DNA of 64,000 nucleotides, taken from assembly GCF_000187895.1 (NCBI RefSeq), contig NZ_DS990130.1:124001-188000 (forward strand). Reading direction: 5' to 3'. The translations under genes were made by a program, and so were the position numbers. Numbering within the stretch: the stretch's first letter is position 1; each line of letters opens with the position of its first letter. This stretch comes from Phocaeicola plebeius DSM 17135 (GTDB lineage: Bacteria > Bacteroidota > Bacteroidia > Bacteroidales > Bacteroidaceae). Shown piece by piece: positions 28,178 to 36,001 of this stretch. Below the pieces are notes generated by a model. The model saw only the letters and a program-made list of their open reading frames with translations, was not told the origin of the DNA and ran no database searches.

Positions 28178-28206
28178 TCTTTGTGAAATTCATTTATATA
28201 TTCCAT
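28048..28206 (-). other. N-terminal frame of the kinase-like gene
   Basis: This 52-codon frame begins at the first ATG after the promoter. It is charged and helical (FHKEWIERTRQSIASWSK, LEEKRKQQERLNQQ) and ends at the TGA in AAAGAGCTGATT, exactly where the kinase frame continues with KELIDFA. It reads as the missing N-terminus. Confidence 0.5.
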
Positions 28207-28231
28207 AAATCTTATGTTTATGAGTTCAAAA

Positions 28232-28239
28232 CAAAGATA
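28232..28239 (-). promoter_or_regulatory. -7 box of the kinase-like gene
   Basis: TATCTTTG on the - strand, 26 bp before the ATG at 28206. Confidence 0.55.
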
Positions 28240-28337
28240 GTTATTCCTTTTTTAACTTCCATGATTGGTACGACATTTTATTTCTTGGGGCTTATAATCT
28301 GGATATTTCCTTAAAATGTAGTAGCTCTATAAAAGAA

Positions 28338-28376
28338 GAAACAGCATAAGAGTTTTTAGGCTCAAATGCTGTTCTT
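28338..28376 (-). terminator. Terminator of the exported-protein operon
   Basis: AACAGCAT/ATGCTGTT arms just after the lipocalin-like gene, with a T-rich tail on the - strand. Confidence 0.7.
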
Positions 28377-28388
28377 ATTGCTTATGTA

Positions 28389-28877
28389 TTATTTCTTTAT
28401 ATAAGTATTAGTTATATCTCCGCTATGATAATGTCCCTCTTCTCCAGTGGAAACTTCATTATAAGTTACTCGTACTACCATTCTATCAGATGTTAAACTC
28501 TCAATAACAGGATTTGAATAATAAGGTGAATCTTTTAACTCTGCTGTTTGACCATTAATCGTTCCTGTAGTACTTGGTTCATTGTACCAATTAGTACCTG
28601 TATAATAACCAAAAGAGAAAGAATATTTATTATCTGCAATTTTTGTAATTATTATTCTCTCACTATCGCTATTAAGGGTGCTAAAATCATAATCTTTATC
28701 CCATTCATCTTTTTCTGGGGCATTACTGCATAACTCCCAACCTTTTGAGTGAATAAGCATCCAAGTACCCTCTAAAGAGTTTAAATCAAGTGATTCTTCC
28801 TCATCACTACATGCTGTAAAGTTTACAGCTAACATGACTGTTAACAAGGTTATTCCTAAGAATCTTAATGTTTTCAT
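28389..28877 (-). CDS. Lipocalin-like lipoprotein
   Basis: A 162-residue lipoprotein with Cys23 in the lipobox (VNFTACSDEE). After an acidic spacer, LEGTWMLIHSKG is the usual first strand of lipocalin-like Bacteroides lipoproteins, followed by alternating strands to VVRVTYNE. It is the last gene of a five-gene operon of exported proteins, 39 bp after its neighbour. Ligand unknown. Confidence 0.7.
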   Translation of the reverse strand: MKTLRFLGITLLTVMLAVNFTACSDEEESLDLNSLEGTWMLIHSKGWELCSNAPEKDEWDKDYDFSTLNSDSERIIITKIADNKYSFSFGYYTGTNWYNEPSTTGTINGQTAELKDSPYYSNPVIESLTSDRMVVRVTYNEVSTGEEGHYHSGDITNTYIKK

Positions 28878-28916
28878 TGTAATAGGATTGTTTATAAATA
28901 ATTTATATTATTTATT

Positions 28917-29573
28917 TTATAATTGAATGAATTCTACATCATCAACTTGTAATTCTTGTTTGCCAAATGTATAGTAACCAAATCCAGAATATTCTAATGG
29001 CATATAACGAACTTTTAATATTTGTACTCCATCAACAATGAATGTAAGAACGTTACCATCGCTTATAAGTTCCCATTCTTGGTCAACTTTCTTTTTATCT
29101 TTCCATTTCACTCCTTGCTGAATGGCACCAACTACCAATCCATTCACACGACGTTCAAAGCGCACCATTTCATTGTTGAAGTTAAAACTGTAGAAGTTTC
29201 CCCCATCTCTATAGTTAAAAACCAGCCCTGTCGTGCGGTCATTTGCTAATTTTTGAATATTGACGTGAGTTCTTATCTTGAAAGGTTTCTGTACATCAAG
29301 TGGGGCATAGCAGTGTGTTTCAAAAAAGGTGTTTTCTCCTACTTTAGTGGCTACACCACTTAAGGCTGTAAGGGCAACTCCTAATCCTTTGTTTTCACCT
29401 TTTGAGATAATGGTCATTTTCCCTTCGTCAATAATAGCAGTTCCACTATTACTTTCATAAGCACATTCAGTCCATTCAAGTGAGTTTGCATCAAATGTTT
29501 CTTTAAAGCTTTGGGCATTTATTTGAAAAAATGTAATAAATGCCATTCCAATAGTAAATACTAGTTTTTTCAT
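28917..29573 (-). CDS. Exported protein with concanavalin-like beta-sandwich
   Basis: A 218-residue protein with a cleavable signal peptide (to ..FFQINAQ). The mature part starts FKETFDANSLEWTE and contains FKIRTHVNIQKLANDRTTGLVF, NFYSFNFNNEMVRFER and LTFIVDGVQILKV. This is the pattern of DUF1080/LamG-like jelly rolls that bind or hydrolyse carbohydrate, but no catalytic pair is evident. It lies in an operon with four other exported proteins inside the integrative element. Confidence 0.65.
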   Translation of the reverse strand: MKKLVFTIGMAFITFFQINAQSFKETFDANSLEWTECAYESNSGTAIIDEGKMTIISKGENKGLGVALTALSGVATKVGENTFFETHCYAPLDVQKPFKIRTHVNIQKLANDRTTGLVFNYRDGGNFYSFNFNNEMVRFERRVNGLVVGAIQQGVKWKDKKKVDQEWELISDGNVLTFIVDGVQILKVRYMPLEYSGFGYYTFGKQELQVDDVEFIQL

Positions 29574-29600
29574 AATTTGTATATTAAAAAAGGATTTAAA

Positions 29601-30308
29601 TTAAAGACTACTAACTTTACCAATTCGTGTTTGTAATTCTTCTATCAAAGGTTCCAACTCTTTAGGGATACGGTCAACTTCTGTAAATTCTCCATGTCTT
29701 GCAGCCATAGTTCCTGCAACTTCAGATGAAACCTTTATTTGGAAAGCAGCGCGTTTAGGAGTAGAAATATCTCTAATCGTTACTCTATTTCTAATTTGTT
29801 TTTCAGAAAGATTGAATGTTTTATATTGCCATGGGGTTTGCAAGTATCCTCCATATATATCTGTAGTGGCTATTTCATCAAAGTAATTTAGAAGGATTTG
29901 ATGAAGTAATTTCCATGCACGTGAAACATCTACTTTATCTCCATCTATTTGGTAATAAATGGAATCTAAATCGATTGTGAAGTATTTATTTACAATACCA
30001 GACGCAGCAGAAGCACGATAAAACCCATCTTGTTGTAATGCAAAAGATATGCTGCTACGTTTATCTTCTCCATAGAACTTAGTTAGTATGGATTTATATT
30101 CATTGCATTCACATCGTATGATTATAACTTCATTCTTTTTCTTAGGGTGTGTAAATTCAGCGTATCCATAGCCTGCTAAAGTATTGTTTATATATATAGC
30201 CGCTTCTTTAGGTTCGACGGTTATTTTGACTATTTTAGGACGTTTGGCTGCTTGACATATTACCGTAGACACAAACAATAGCATTGTTAAAAATAATAAT
30301 CTTCTCAT
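29601..30308 (-). CDS. Exported protein with N-terminal PEGA-like domain
   Basis: A 235-residue protein with signal peptide (LLFVSTVICQAAK). Residues about 25-95 resemble a PEGA domain (VKITVEPKEAAIYINNTLAGYGYAEF..KKNEVIIIRC), a small surface-associated beta domain. The C-terminal 130 residues hold DLDSIYYQIDGDKVDVSRAWKLLHQILLNYFDEI and a strand-rich end. No enzyme signature is seen. It is 12 bp after a second PEGA-like lipoprotein, suggesting the two act together. Confidence 0.6.
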   Translation of the reverse strand: MRRLLFLTMLLFVSTVICQAAKRPKIVKITVEPKEAAIYINNTLAGYGYAEFTHPKKKNEVIIIRCECNEYKSILTKFYGEDKRSSISFALQQDGFYRASAASGIVNKYFTIDLDSIYYQIDGDKVDVSRAWKLLHQILLNYFDEIATTDIYGGYLQTPWQYKTFNLSEKQIRNRVTIRDISTPKRAAFQIKVSSEVAGTMAARHGEFTEVDRIPKELEPLIEELQTRIGKVSSL

Positions 30309-30320
30309 AATTGACTTATA

Positions 30321-30650
30321 TTATTTGATTTGAGGTTTAATTTGCTGTCCAGAAGAATAACGATAATCTTTGGGGATATCCAATTCAAATAATTGATTTT
30401 TCTTTCCTTTTACGTAGTAATTTCTATTGTATATTTCAATACCATTCTCTTTGCATGAAACATTGATATAATCAGTCCCTTTGGGAACAACATAGTTAAT
30501 CAATCCTCGTCCTACGTATTCTTCATTAATATAAATTTCTATATGTTGTTCGTTACATAAAAGGCTTATCGGAATATTGGTAGCACATGAACTAAATCCC
30601 ATGCTTAATGCAACCAATAATGAAATAGCCAGAAATCTAATTTCTTTCAT
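30321..30650 (-). CDS. Small PEGA-like lipoprotein
   Basis: A 109-residue lipoprotein with a lipobox at GFSSC (Cys22). The mature 87 residues are close to one PEGA-like domain: IEIYINEEYVGRGLINYVVPKGTDYINVSC. It is flanked by exported proteins with gaps of 11-12 bp, so co-transcription is certain in practice. Function not known. Confidence 0.6.
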   Translation of the reverse strand: MKEIRFLAISLLVALSMGFSSCATNIPISLLCNEQHIEIYINEEYVGRGLINYVVPKGTDYINVSCKENGIEIYNRNYYVKGKKNQLFELDIPKDYRYSSGQQIKPQIK

Positions 30651-30661
30651 TTCCGTATATC

Positions 30662-31030
30662 TTATAATTCTATTTGAAAATATTGTGTAGTTCCATTAGG
30701 ATATGTCACTTTTACAGTTGTAGATGCTCCAGTTATATTTCCATGATAATCTCTACTAAATGATAGTTGCCCACCAGAATAAGTATATCCTTCATTGTTG
30801 AAGCCAGAATGTACAGAACCACCATTCCCGAAATGTATAGCTGTTACTACATCATTAGTTACTGTTACTACCAACTCATAAGTTGATTTTTGTCCAGTCG
30901 TACTACTATAATAAATAACGGCTTCGTATTTTCCATTTTCAATTTGATTATAGGACACAAATTGTCCTTGAACTTGCATTGGAAGTAAAGTAAACAAGCT
31001 TAATAATAAAACTGATAGAATTTTCTTCAT
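30662..31030 (-). CDS. Small exported beta-rich protein
   Basis: A 122-residue protein with a signal peptide (LLSLFTLLPMQVQGQ). The mature part is rich in Tyr, Thr, Ser and Gly with alternating strands (GKYEAVIYYSSTTGQKSTYELVVTVTNDVVTAIHFGNGG). No family is recognised. It is the first gene of the five-gene operon, about 105 bp after the predicted promoter. Confidence 0.6.
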   Translation of the reverse strand: MKKILSVLLLSLFTLLPMQVQGQFVSYNQIENGKYEAVIYYSSTTGQKSTYELVVTVTNDVVTAIHFGNGGSVHSGFNNEGYTYSGGQLSFSRDYHGNITGASTTVKVTYPNGTTQYFQIEL

Positions 31031-31135
31031 AAAAAATATTATGCTTATCTATTCCCTATATAAGCTATTAATAAAAAATCATTGGGGAACACATAACCAA
31101 ACTTTCATCTGATTATCAATGTTTAAATTTTTCTG

Positions 31136-31163
31136 CAAATATATTAATATATTATTTATCAAA
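31136..31163 (-). promoter_or_regulatory. Promoter of the exported-protein operon
   Basis: TATATTTG (-7, 31143-31136) with TTTG (-33, 31163-31160) 16 bp upstream; same form as the susC promoter. Confidence 0.55.
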
Positions 31164-31408
31164 TAAACATAAAAGGAATAAAAGTGTATGAATCCTTGAT
31201 TTTTAACAATCTGGAAAGGATTTGGAACATATATACTCTTTATGCGGCTATATTTTGGGCTATTTACAAACAGCTATTCCCAATATAGAATATAGTGGTT
31301 AAGGTGGTTCTAAAGTCTAAAAACTTATGGATTTGACCTGTTACTATAAGGCTGAAATGCCAAACACAAATAATCAGACTTTAGATATATCTGGAGTTTA
31401 AAATTTAG
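31164..31408. other. Non-coding stretch between the operon promoter and the recombinase palindrome
   Basis: About 245 bp with no gene. AT-rich, with a CCCAATATAGAATATAG-type short symmetric word; nothing else stands out. Confidence 0.5.
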
Positions 31409-31468
31409 GTAGGACAAACTTTGATTGGGGTATATAAAGCTAACCTTGTTCTTGATTTGTCCTACCTG
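31409..31468. repeat. 60-bp palindromic repeat, copy 3 (next to recombinase)
   Basis: Outer arms AGGTAGGACAAA (31407-31418) and TTTGTCCTACCT (31456-31467) are perfect. The centre GATTGGGGTATATAAA matches the copy at 35041. The unit ends 4 bp before the recombinase stop codon. Arms differ from copies 1 and 2 but remain complementary. Confidence 0.7.
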
Positions 31469-31472
31469 TAAT

Positions 31473-32060
31473 TTAGAAACTCAAAGATTCATAAGTCTGC
31501 AATATTTCTTCCTGTCTTAATCCCAAGTATCTTTTAGTAATGGCAACAGAACTATGATTGAAAAGTTCCATGAGCTTTACTAATGCCAGCTCTGAATTTT
31601 CACTGTTCATATTATAGACCTGTCTGCCAAAAGTCTTTCTAAGTGAATGGCAGGAAAAGTTCTTAATCTTTAGCTTATATTTCTTCTTCACTTCTTTAAG
31701 AATGATATTTATTCTCTGGACTGAAAAGACTGTACCTTTCTGACTTACTAAGATAGGTGCATTTATTCCAACTGGCTTTATATGTTCGTAACATTCTCTG
31801 ATATGTTCCTGTAATTGGGGATTCAGTCTTATAGTTCTTTGCTTTCCTGTCTTTTTCTCAATTACAGTAAATTCGTCTGTATTTAATATCTGTTTCCATC
31901 TTAAAGATAGAATATCAGAAATTCTCAATCCTGTGAAACAGCCAATAGCTATTAGAAGTGATATTTTATAATTATCATCTTTAGCCAGTTTTCTTATAAG
32001 GTTCATTGCATCTGACCAAACAAGATAGTCTGCTGTCGTGTTTGAATATTTAAGTGACAT
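31473..32060 (-). CDS. Catalytic-domain-only tyrosine recombinase
   Basis: A 195-residue recombinase with the full catalytic set: Arg46 (CFTGLRISD), Lys in KKTGKQR (about 70-73), His138-x-x-Arg141 (HSLRK), His169 (FNHSS) and Tyr178 (RYLGL). It lacks the N-terminal arm and core-binding domains of the element's integrase, like the small FimB-type recombinases. Its 3' end adjoins a 60-bp palindrome. It is not next to an attachment site, so it is more likely an internal DNA-rearrangement or resolution enzyme than the integrase. Confidence 0.88.
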   Translation of the reverse strand: MSLKYSNTTADYLVWSDAMNLIRKLAKDDNYKISLLIAIGCFTGLRISDILSLRWKQILNTDEFTVIEKKTGKQRTIRLNPQLQEHIRECYEHIKPVGINAPILVSQKGTVFSVQRINIILKEVKKKYKLKIKNFSCHSLRKTFGRQVYNMNSENSELALVKLMELFNHSSVAITKRYLGLRQEEILQTYESLSF

Positions 32061-32174
32061 AATGTTCTGTTTTATAAGTAAATGAATAAGAGTGAATATT
32101 AATTTTGAGTTGGATTTACTAACTCACTGATTACTAAGGAAACAATTATTTTTATCCAAAGTGAATATTATTAA

Positions 32175-32208
32175 TAAAGGACACCCAACTAAAATATTGA
32201 GTGCCCTT
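32175..32208 (-). terminator. Terminator of the radC-like gene
   Basis: AAAGGACAC / GTGCCCTT arms just past the stop at 32216. Confidence 0.65.
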
Positions 32209-32215
32209 GTTTATG

Positions 32216-32692
32216 CTACAGCATTCCTTCATCAGCAAAACTGTAGTATTCTGCATCAGTAAGAATGATATGGTCTAAGACTTTTATTCGCATGAGCTGT
32301 GCTGCATCCCTTACTTGTTTAGTAAGTCTTATATCCTCTGGGCTTGGCTTTAAGTTTCCACTTGGATGATTATGTGCCAGAATTAAAGCTACAGAATTAG
32401 TAAGTAATGCAGCTTGGAATATAAGTCTAACATCTGCTGTTGTTTCTGTTAGTCCTCCCTCTGAAATTAGAGTATATCCTAAAACTTGGTTGGCTTGATT
32501 TAGGAACAGGACTTTGAAATATTCCTTGTAGCATATAGTTTCTTTCTTATATGTAGAAAGCATATATTTATAAGCATCCTCTGAACAGGTTACTTTTTGC
32601 TGATTCTTGAATTTGGGTTTGTAGGAAAGCTTCACTTCTCCTACTTTATAATCTATATTCATAATGTCAATTTTAAAAAGGTTTGTTTCCAT
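32216..32692 (-). CDS. RadC-like JAB-domain protein
   Basis: A 158-residue RadC family protein with the JAMM metal motif HNHPSGNLKPSPED (His-x-His and Asp) and the conserved upstream SEGGLTETTADVRLIFQAAL. RadC proteins lack proven repair function and are very common on mobile elements. The start is taken at 32692 (METNLF), overlapping the upstream gene by 20 bp; MNIDYK at 32662 is also possible. It is not part of the PRTRC cassette, whose own JAB member is not in the window. Confidence 0.9.
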   Translation of the reverse strand: METNLFKIDIMNIDYKVGEVKLSYKPKFKNQQKVTCSEDAYKYMLSTYKKETICYKEYFKVLFLNQANQVLGYTLISEGGLTETTADVRLIFQAALLTNSVALILAHNHPSGNLKPSPEDIRLTKQVRDAAQLMRIKVLDHIILTDAEYYSFADEGML

Positions 32693-32945
32693 ATTTATAA
32701 TCCAGTATAGAATTACAGATTCTATCATAAAAGGAGAATCCGCAACCTGTATAGAAATATCTATGATAGATTGCTTGGTATTCACGCTGCAATTTGATGT
32801 TATTTCTAAGCATATCATCCAATTTATCTAAGGAATGTTTCAATGCCTGTACTACCTTTATATATCTAAGGTTGTTATCCACTTCACCCAAACGGTTTTC
32901 TAAATCTCTGATATGGTCTATAAGTTTATCTATCTGTTTATCCAT
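32673..32945 (-). CDS. Small helical protein upstream of the radC-like gene
   Basis: A 90-residue hydrophilic protein: a predicted coiled coil over about 1-55 (DKLIDHIRDLENRLGEVDNNLRYI, LKHSLDKLDDML) and a C-terminus rich in Tyr and Phe. No family is recognised. It overlaps the start of the radC-like gene, so the two are coupled. Confidence 0.6.
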   Translation of the reverse strand: MDKQIDKLIDHIRDLENRLGEVDNNLRYIKVVQALKHSLDKLDDMLRNNIKLQREYQAIYHRYFYTGCGFSFYDRICNSILDYKYGNKPF

Positions 32946-32975
32946 GATTGTAAATTTTAGATGTTGGCAGAAATA

Positions 32976-33007
32976 AAAAAGGACAACTAACTTAATAGCT
33001 GTCCTTT
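32976..33007 (-). terminator. Terminator of the yoeB-like gene
   Basis: AAAGGACA / TGTCCTTT arms 24 bp past the toxin stop, with A/T tails. Confidence 0.7.
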
Positions 33008-33030
33008 CTTCAATATTAGTAATATGTGTG

Positions 33031-33306
33031 TTATTTCTTGGAATAATGGTATCTCATAGAGAATATATAAACCTCTATTATATCATCATGCACGGAGTAA
33101 ACAATTCTGTGCTCTGCATTGATTCTTCTTGACCATTTTCCTGCAAGTTCATATTTAAGCGGTTCTGGTTTTCCTATTCCTGTATAAGGATGTGCCGCAA
33201 TATCTTCCAGTAAATTTTTGATTTTATTCAATATTGCTTTGTTACCGCTTTGGGTAAAGTATAGGTATTCTTTTCGTGCCTGTTCTGATAATGTTATTCT
33301 GTACAT
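33031..33306 (-). CDS. YoeB-type mRNA interferase toxin
   Basis: A 91-residue toxin of the Txe/YoeB group in the RelE superfamily, ribosome-dependent RNases. Signatures are KNLLEDIAAHPYTGIGKPEPLKYELAGKWSRRINAEHRIVY and the C-terminal MRYHYSKK with the catalytic His and Tyr. It overlaps the antitoxin gene by 13 bp in the usual antitoxin-first order. It would help keep the element in the population. Confidence 0.93.
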   Translation of the reverse strand: MYRITLSEQARKEYLYFTQSGNKAILNKIKNLLEDIAAHPYTGIGKPEPLKYELAGKWSRRINAEHRIVYSVHDDIIEVYIFSMRYHYSKK

Positions 33307-33584
33307 GCTACCCGTTTTAAGAAGTCCTCTATGCTTTCACCTTCATTCTGGGATATAGAATTTCCGTTCTTAATATCCTCTTCGCCTTTATGTATTGCTT
33401 CCATTGTTTCGGGCGACGACATGATGTATTCTGTTTCTTTTAGAGAATTGTATTCATCCAAAGAAATCATTACTACTCCTTTGCCATTACCACGATTGAC
33501 AACTACAGTATCATAATCGTCAATGACCGCATCAATGTAGCTTTTCAAGTTGGCTCTTAAATCTGTGTAATTGGCTGTTCTCAT
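33294..33584 (-). CDS. YefM/Phd-type antitoxin
   Basis: A 96-residue antitoxin starting at MRTANYTDLRANL, the standard Phd/YefM start. The N-terminal domain (about 1-50; VIDDYDTVVVNRGNGKGVVMISLDEYNSLKETEY) binds DNA, and the acidic C-terminus (ESIEDFLKRVACTE) binds the toxin. It usually represses its own promoter with the toxin as co-repressor. The upstream in-frame ATG at 33608 is less likely. Confidence 0.9.
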   Translation of the reverse strand: MRTANYTDLRANLKSYIDAVIDDYDTVVVNRGNGKGVVMISLDEYNSLKETEYIMSSPETMEAIHKGEEDIKNGNSISQNEGESIEDFLKRVACTE

Positions 33585-33666
33585 AAATCCTCCTTTGTTA
33601 TAGCACAAAGATATGTACTTATTTGCGTACTTACAAATATAAACGGTTAATTATTTGATATTTAAG

Positions 33667-33695
33667 AAAAGGACACCCATGAAGAATGCCCTTTT
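33667..33695 (-). terminator. Terminator of the DUF3871 gene
   Basis: AAAAGG / CCTTTT hairpin after the stop at 33719. Confidence 0.6.
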
Positions 33696-33718
33696 CTCTC
33701 TCAATCAATAAAGCTCAT

Positions 33719-34738
33719 TTAATCAATGAACCATTTATATTTCTCATCACCATGTAAAGCTGAATTGATTCCTAAAGCCATTTCTGTAGCATTAAGAGAA
33801 CGGTCTAAGAATGAATCAATATAGCTTGACTTGTTAGCTCCAGTCAATAGGTTGTAGAATTTCCACATATTAAGCTCACTTTCAAAGCTGCCAAAGTTTT
33901 CATCATTAATGTATGCTTTTGCCACACTGTTTATCTGTGTATCAGTAAGCAACATTCTGGGTAGTGCTTTCTGGTAGCCTGTTGGCAAGCATTGATAAAG
34001 TCTCATCTTGCCTATTATTTGACAGAACTGGTGTTCACTCATTGAAGTGTTACCTAATTGCTGCATCAGATAAAGATGTTTGGCTGGGTTGTAGTTACTG
34101 AAAAGTTCCAGTGCAGCACGATAAAGCTCTGTAGTGTTACTTACTTTCAAATCATCCTTGTAACCATCAGTAAAGATGCACATGTTACAGCAAACTTGAT
34201 TTTTGAATCCGATAGCCAAACGGAAAAGTTCAGGAACTTTCTTTGAATATAGATTCATCTGGTTGTAAGCTCTTACTCCTACGATGGAGAGATTCAGCTT
34301 GTTTCCTCCTACTGTTTCATAAATGGTGGGAATATCAATGCTAAAAGCTGCCCTTTCATAATAGATAGTCTTGTCAGATTCCAACAGTTGATTGGCTGGT
34401 TTATGGATAGCTTCAGGGATTCTACCTTTGATAATGTGGCTTGCTCTGATTGTGGCTTGTTCCACCTTTTCACCACTAAAGAAAGATTGTGCTGCATCCT
34501 GTATTGTTTCTACAAACTGAGCATGATTGATTGTAAGTTCATTGTCTTTAGAGAACACTGGTGTAATGCAATCATTTTTCAAATGATTCAATGTTACCTC
34601 CTGTGTGTTGGCTTCGATAAAATGATTGGCTGGCTTTACTGGCTCGTCCATGATAATGGTAGCTTCTTCTGCATATTCACCCAAATTCATTCTCTCACGA
34701 TTGTTTGCCATAGCTGGCATAATAACTAAATTTCTCAT
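33719..34738 (-). CDS. DUF3871 family protein
   Basis: A 339-residue protein of a family common on Bacteroides mobile elements and of unknown function. Conserved parts include HFIEANTQEVTLNHLKNDCITPVFSKDNELTINHAQF near the N-terminus, LNLSIVGVRAYNQMNLYSKK, the Cys-containing QVCCNMCIFTDGYK, and FYNLLTGANKSSYIDSFLDRS near the end. This resembles the DUF932-like region used in phage and plasmid proteins. It has its own upstream repeats (34822-34852) and terminator. Confidence 0.85.
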   Translation of the reverse strand: MRNLVIMPAMANNRERMNLGEYAEEATIIMDEPVKPANHFIEANTQEVTLNHLKNDCITPVFSKDNELTINHAQFVETIQDAAQSFFSGEKVEQATIRASHIIKGRIPEAIHKPANQLLESDKTIYYERAAFSIDIPTIYETVGGNKLNLSIVGVRAYNQMNLYSKKVPELFRLAIGFKNQVCCNMCIFTDGYKDDLKVSNTTELYRAALELFSNYNPAKHLYLMQQLGNTSMSEHQFCQIIGKMRLYQCLPTGYQKALPRMLLTDTQINSVAKAYINDENFGSFESELNMWKFYNLLTGANKSSYIDSFLDRSLNATEMALGINSALHGDEKYKWFID

Positions 34739-34821
34739 AATGATAAATTGTTTAAATGATTATTGATTGAATTAACTCCAGAGCAATGAATCGCCATGAA
34801 GCAATGAATTGCTTCGATTCC

Positions 34822-34852
34822 CTCTTGGTACGATTACAAATACTCTTGGTAC
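34822..34852 (-). promoter_or_regulatory. Twin 10-bp operator-like repeats upstream of DUF3871
   Basis: Two direct copies of CTCTTGGTAC are spaced 21 bp start to start, two turns of the helix, about 85-115 bp upstream of the gene. Nearby GCAATGAAT words repeat as well. Confidence 0.5.
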
Positions 34853-34859
34853 ATTTATA

Positions 34860-35040
34860 GGTGTGATACGATTAGGCTATTTATATTATCTATGTATTTG
34901 TGTATCATCCTATAAAGTCTATCAATGATGTGAGGTAAATAGTAAAATTTATAATGAATCTGGGGGTGGGTAGGTGCCTGCCAATTTTCATTTTTCCTTT
35001 GCTTGGTGTGAGGGGGGATAAAATTGGGGTATGGCATCCC
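34860..35040. other. Non-coding region 5' of DUF3871
   Basis: About 180 bp without a convincing gene; it holds G-rich stretches (GGGGGTGGG, GGGGGGAT) and leads into the 60-bp palindrome. Confidence 0.5.
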
Positions 35041-35100
35041 GTACAACATTTTTGGGATTGGGGTTATAAAATCCATTTTTTACCTTAAATGTTGTATCTG
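35041..35100. repeat. 60-bp palindromic repeat, copy 1
   Basis: Starts GTACAACATTTTT, centre GGGGTTATAA, ends AAATGTTGTATCTG. It is the same length as copy 2 (36397) and identical at about 45 of 60 positions by hand alignment, with the differences in the inner stem. Confidence 0.75.
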
Positions 35101-35148
35101 TTAAAAAAATCAGACTTTATGTGCTTATAAAGTAGATTTAAGGTATTA

Positions 35149-35204
35149 AGAGGGGAAAAAGCTGTTTGTATTAATTATATAATATAATAGCTGTTTTCCC
35201 CTCT
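35149..35204 (-). terminator. Terminator of the gene at 35212
   Basis: AGAGGGGAAAA and TTTTCCCCTCT arms with an inner GCT/AGC pair, starting 8 bp past the stop. Confidence 0.8.
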
Positions 35205-35211
35205 GATAGGG

Positions 35212-35841
35212 TTATTTGTGTTTTATAATGAACTTCGGTATGAATTTAGGAGTCAGCTCTGCTGTACTGGGGATTCTTTGATGTTTAAAATCAGTTTCTA
35301 ATATGTATTCTTCACCTTTAAGAATCAGTTTGTCATTATGAATATCTATAAGGTCTTTCAACTTCAATTCCATAATGTATTTTTCATAGGTCTTTTTATC
35401 CATTTTTAGTTTCTCAATAATGTTGTTTTTGGATAGTTCAATATCAGCAAATCTGGATAATAGAACTAACTGCATGAAAAAGCCTATATATTCTGATTCA
35501 AGTTCAATTCCAATAATCTTTCTTGAAAAGGTAACGCATTTTAATTCCATAGGTGGAATGTGGTATATGCACCGTTTGGTCTTATTCTCAAATCCGTTAT
35601 CCAGATAGTAATGCTTGATTCGTAAGAAGTCTTTAAACTGACTATTGAAATTGCTTAAACTATCTCCTGTGATTCTTTTCAGTTCATCTAAAGTCTTGCG
35701 TACATTGTAGTGTTTATCTCTGAATAATGACAGGCAGAAAAACCTAAATATATTGGCAGATTTGAAATGTGGCAGCATGGAATAATTAATCGTTGCTCTG
35801 TTCTCGCAATTTGTTGGTATTAATCTTTTCTTCATATTCAT
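35212..35841 (-). CDS. Hypothetical protein, possible winged-helix protein
   Basis: A 209-residue basic protein (start taken at MNMKKRL). The middle (FSRKIIGIELESEYIGFFMQLVLLSRFADIELSKNNIIEKLKMDKKTYEKYIMELKLKDLIDIHNDKLIL) looks like a winged helix-turn-helix (ELSKNNIIEKLKMDKKTYEKYI). The N-terminal part (HYNVRKTLDELKRITGDSLSNFNSQFKDFLRI) could be a second one. Two tandem winged helices are the layout of many plasmid replication initiators, but no RepA/RepB signature is seen. It overlaps the small gene upstream. Confidence 0.6.
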   Translation of the reverse strand: MNMKKRLIPTNCENRATINYSMLPHFKSANIFRFFCLSLFRDKHYNVRKTLDELKRITGDSLSNFNSQFKDFLRIKHYYLDNGFENKTKRCIYHIPPMELKCVTFSRKIIGIELESEYIGFFMQLVLLSRFADIELSKNNIIEKLKMDKKTYEKYIMELKLKDLIDIHNDKLILKGEEYILETDFKHQRIPSTAELTPKFIPKFIIKHK

Positions 35842-35980
35842 TAGTAGCTGATTGAACATTATGGGTAAACATTAAATCTTTCTTTTCACGTTCCATCTTA
35901 TAATAGTAGGCTGTGCCAAAATAAATCTTGGCTTCCTTTCGGTTGTTGAACTTCTTTCCAGTTGGCAAGTGGATTATCAT
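35786..35980 (-). CDS. Small hypothetical protein
   Basis: A 64-residue protein: MIIHLPTGKKFNNRKEAKIYFGTAYYYK at the N-terminus resembles short phage-like proteins that mark an insertion point by numbered KFNNRKEA words. The rest is charged. It overlaps the next gene by about 55 bp and follows another small gene by 21 bp, so three genes (36175 to 35212) form a unit. Confidence 0.5.
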   Translation of the reverse strand: MIIHLPTGKKFNNRKEAKIYFGTAYYYKMEREKKDLMFTHNVQSATNEYEEKINTNKLREQSND

Positions 35981-36001
35981 ATCAATTCAAGCATTAGTAA
36001 G

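Noticed and set aside
31409..31468. Invertible promoter flanked by inverted repeats
   Set aside because: The spacer is only about 37 bp and the unit sits at a gene end; it fits the 60-bp repeat family instead.
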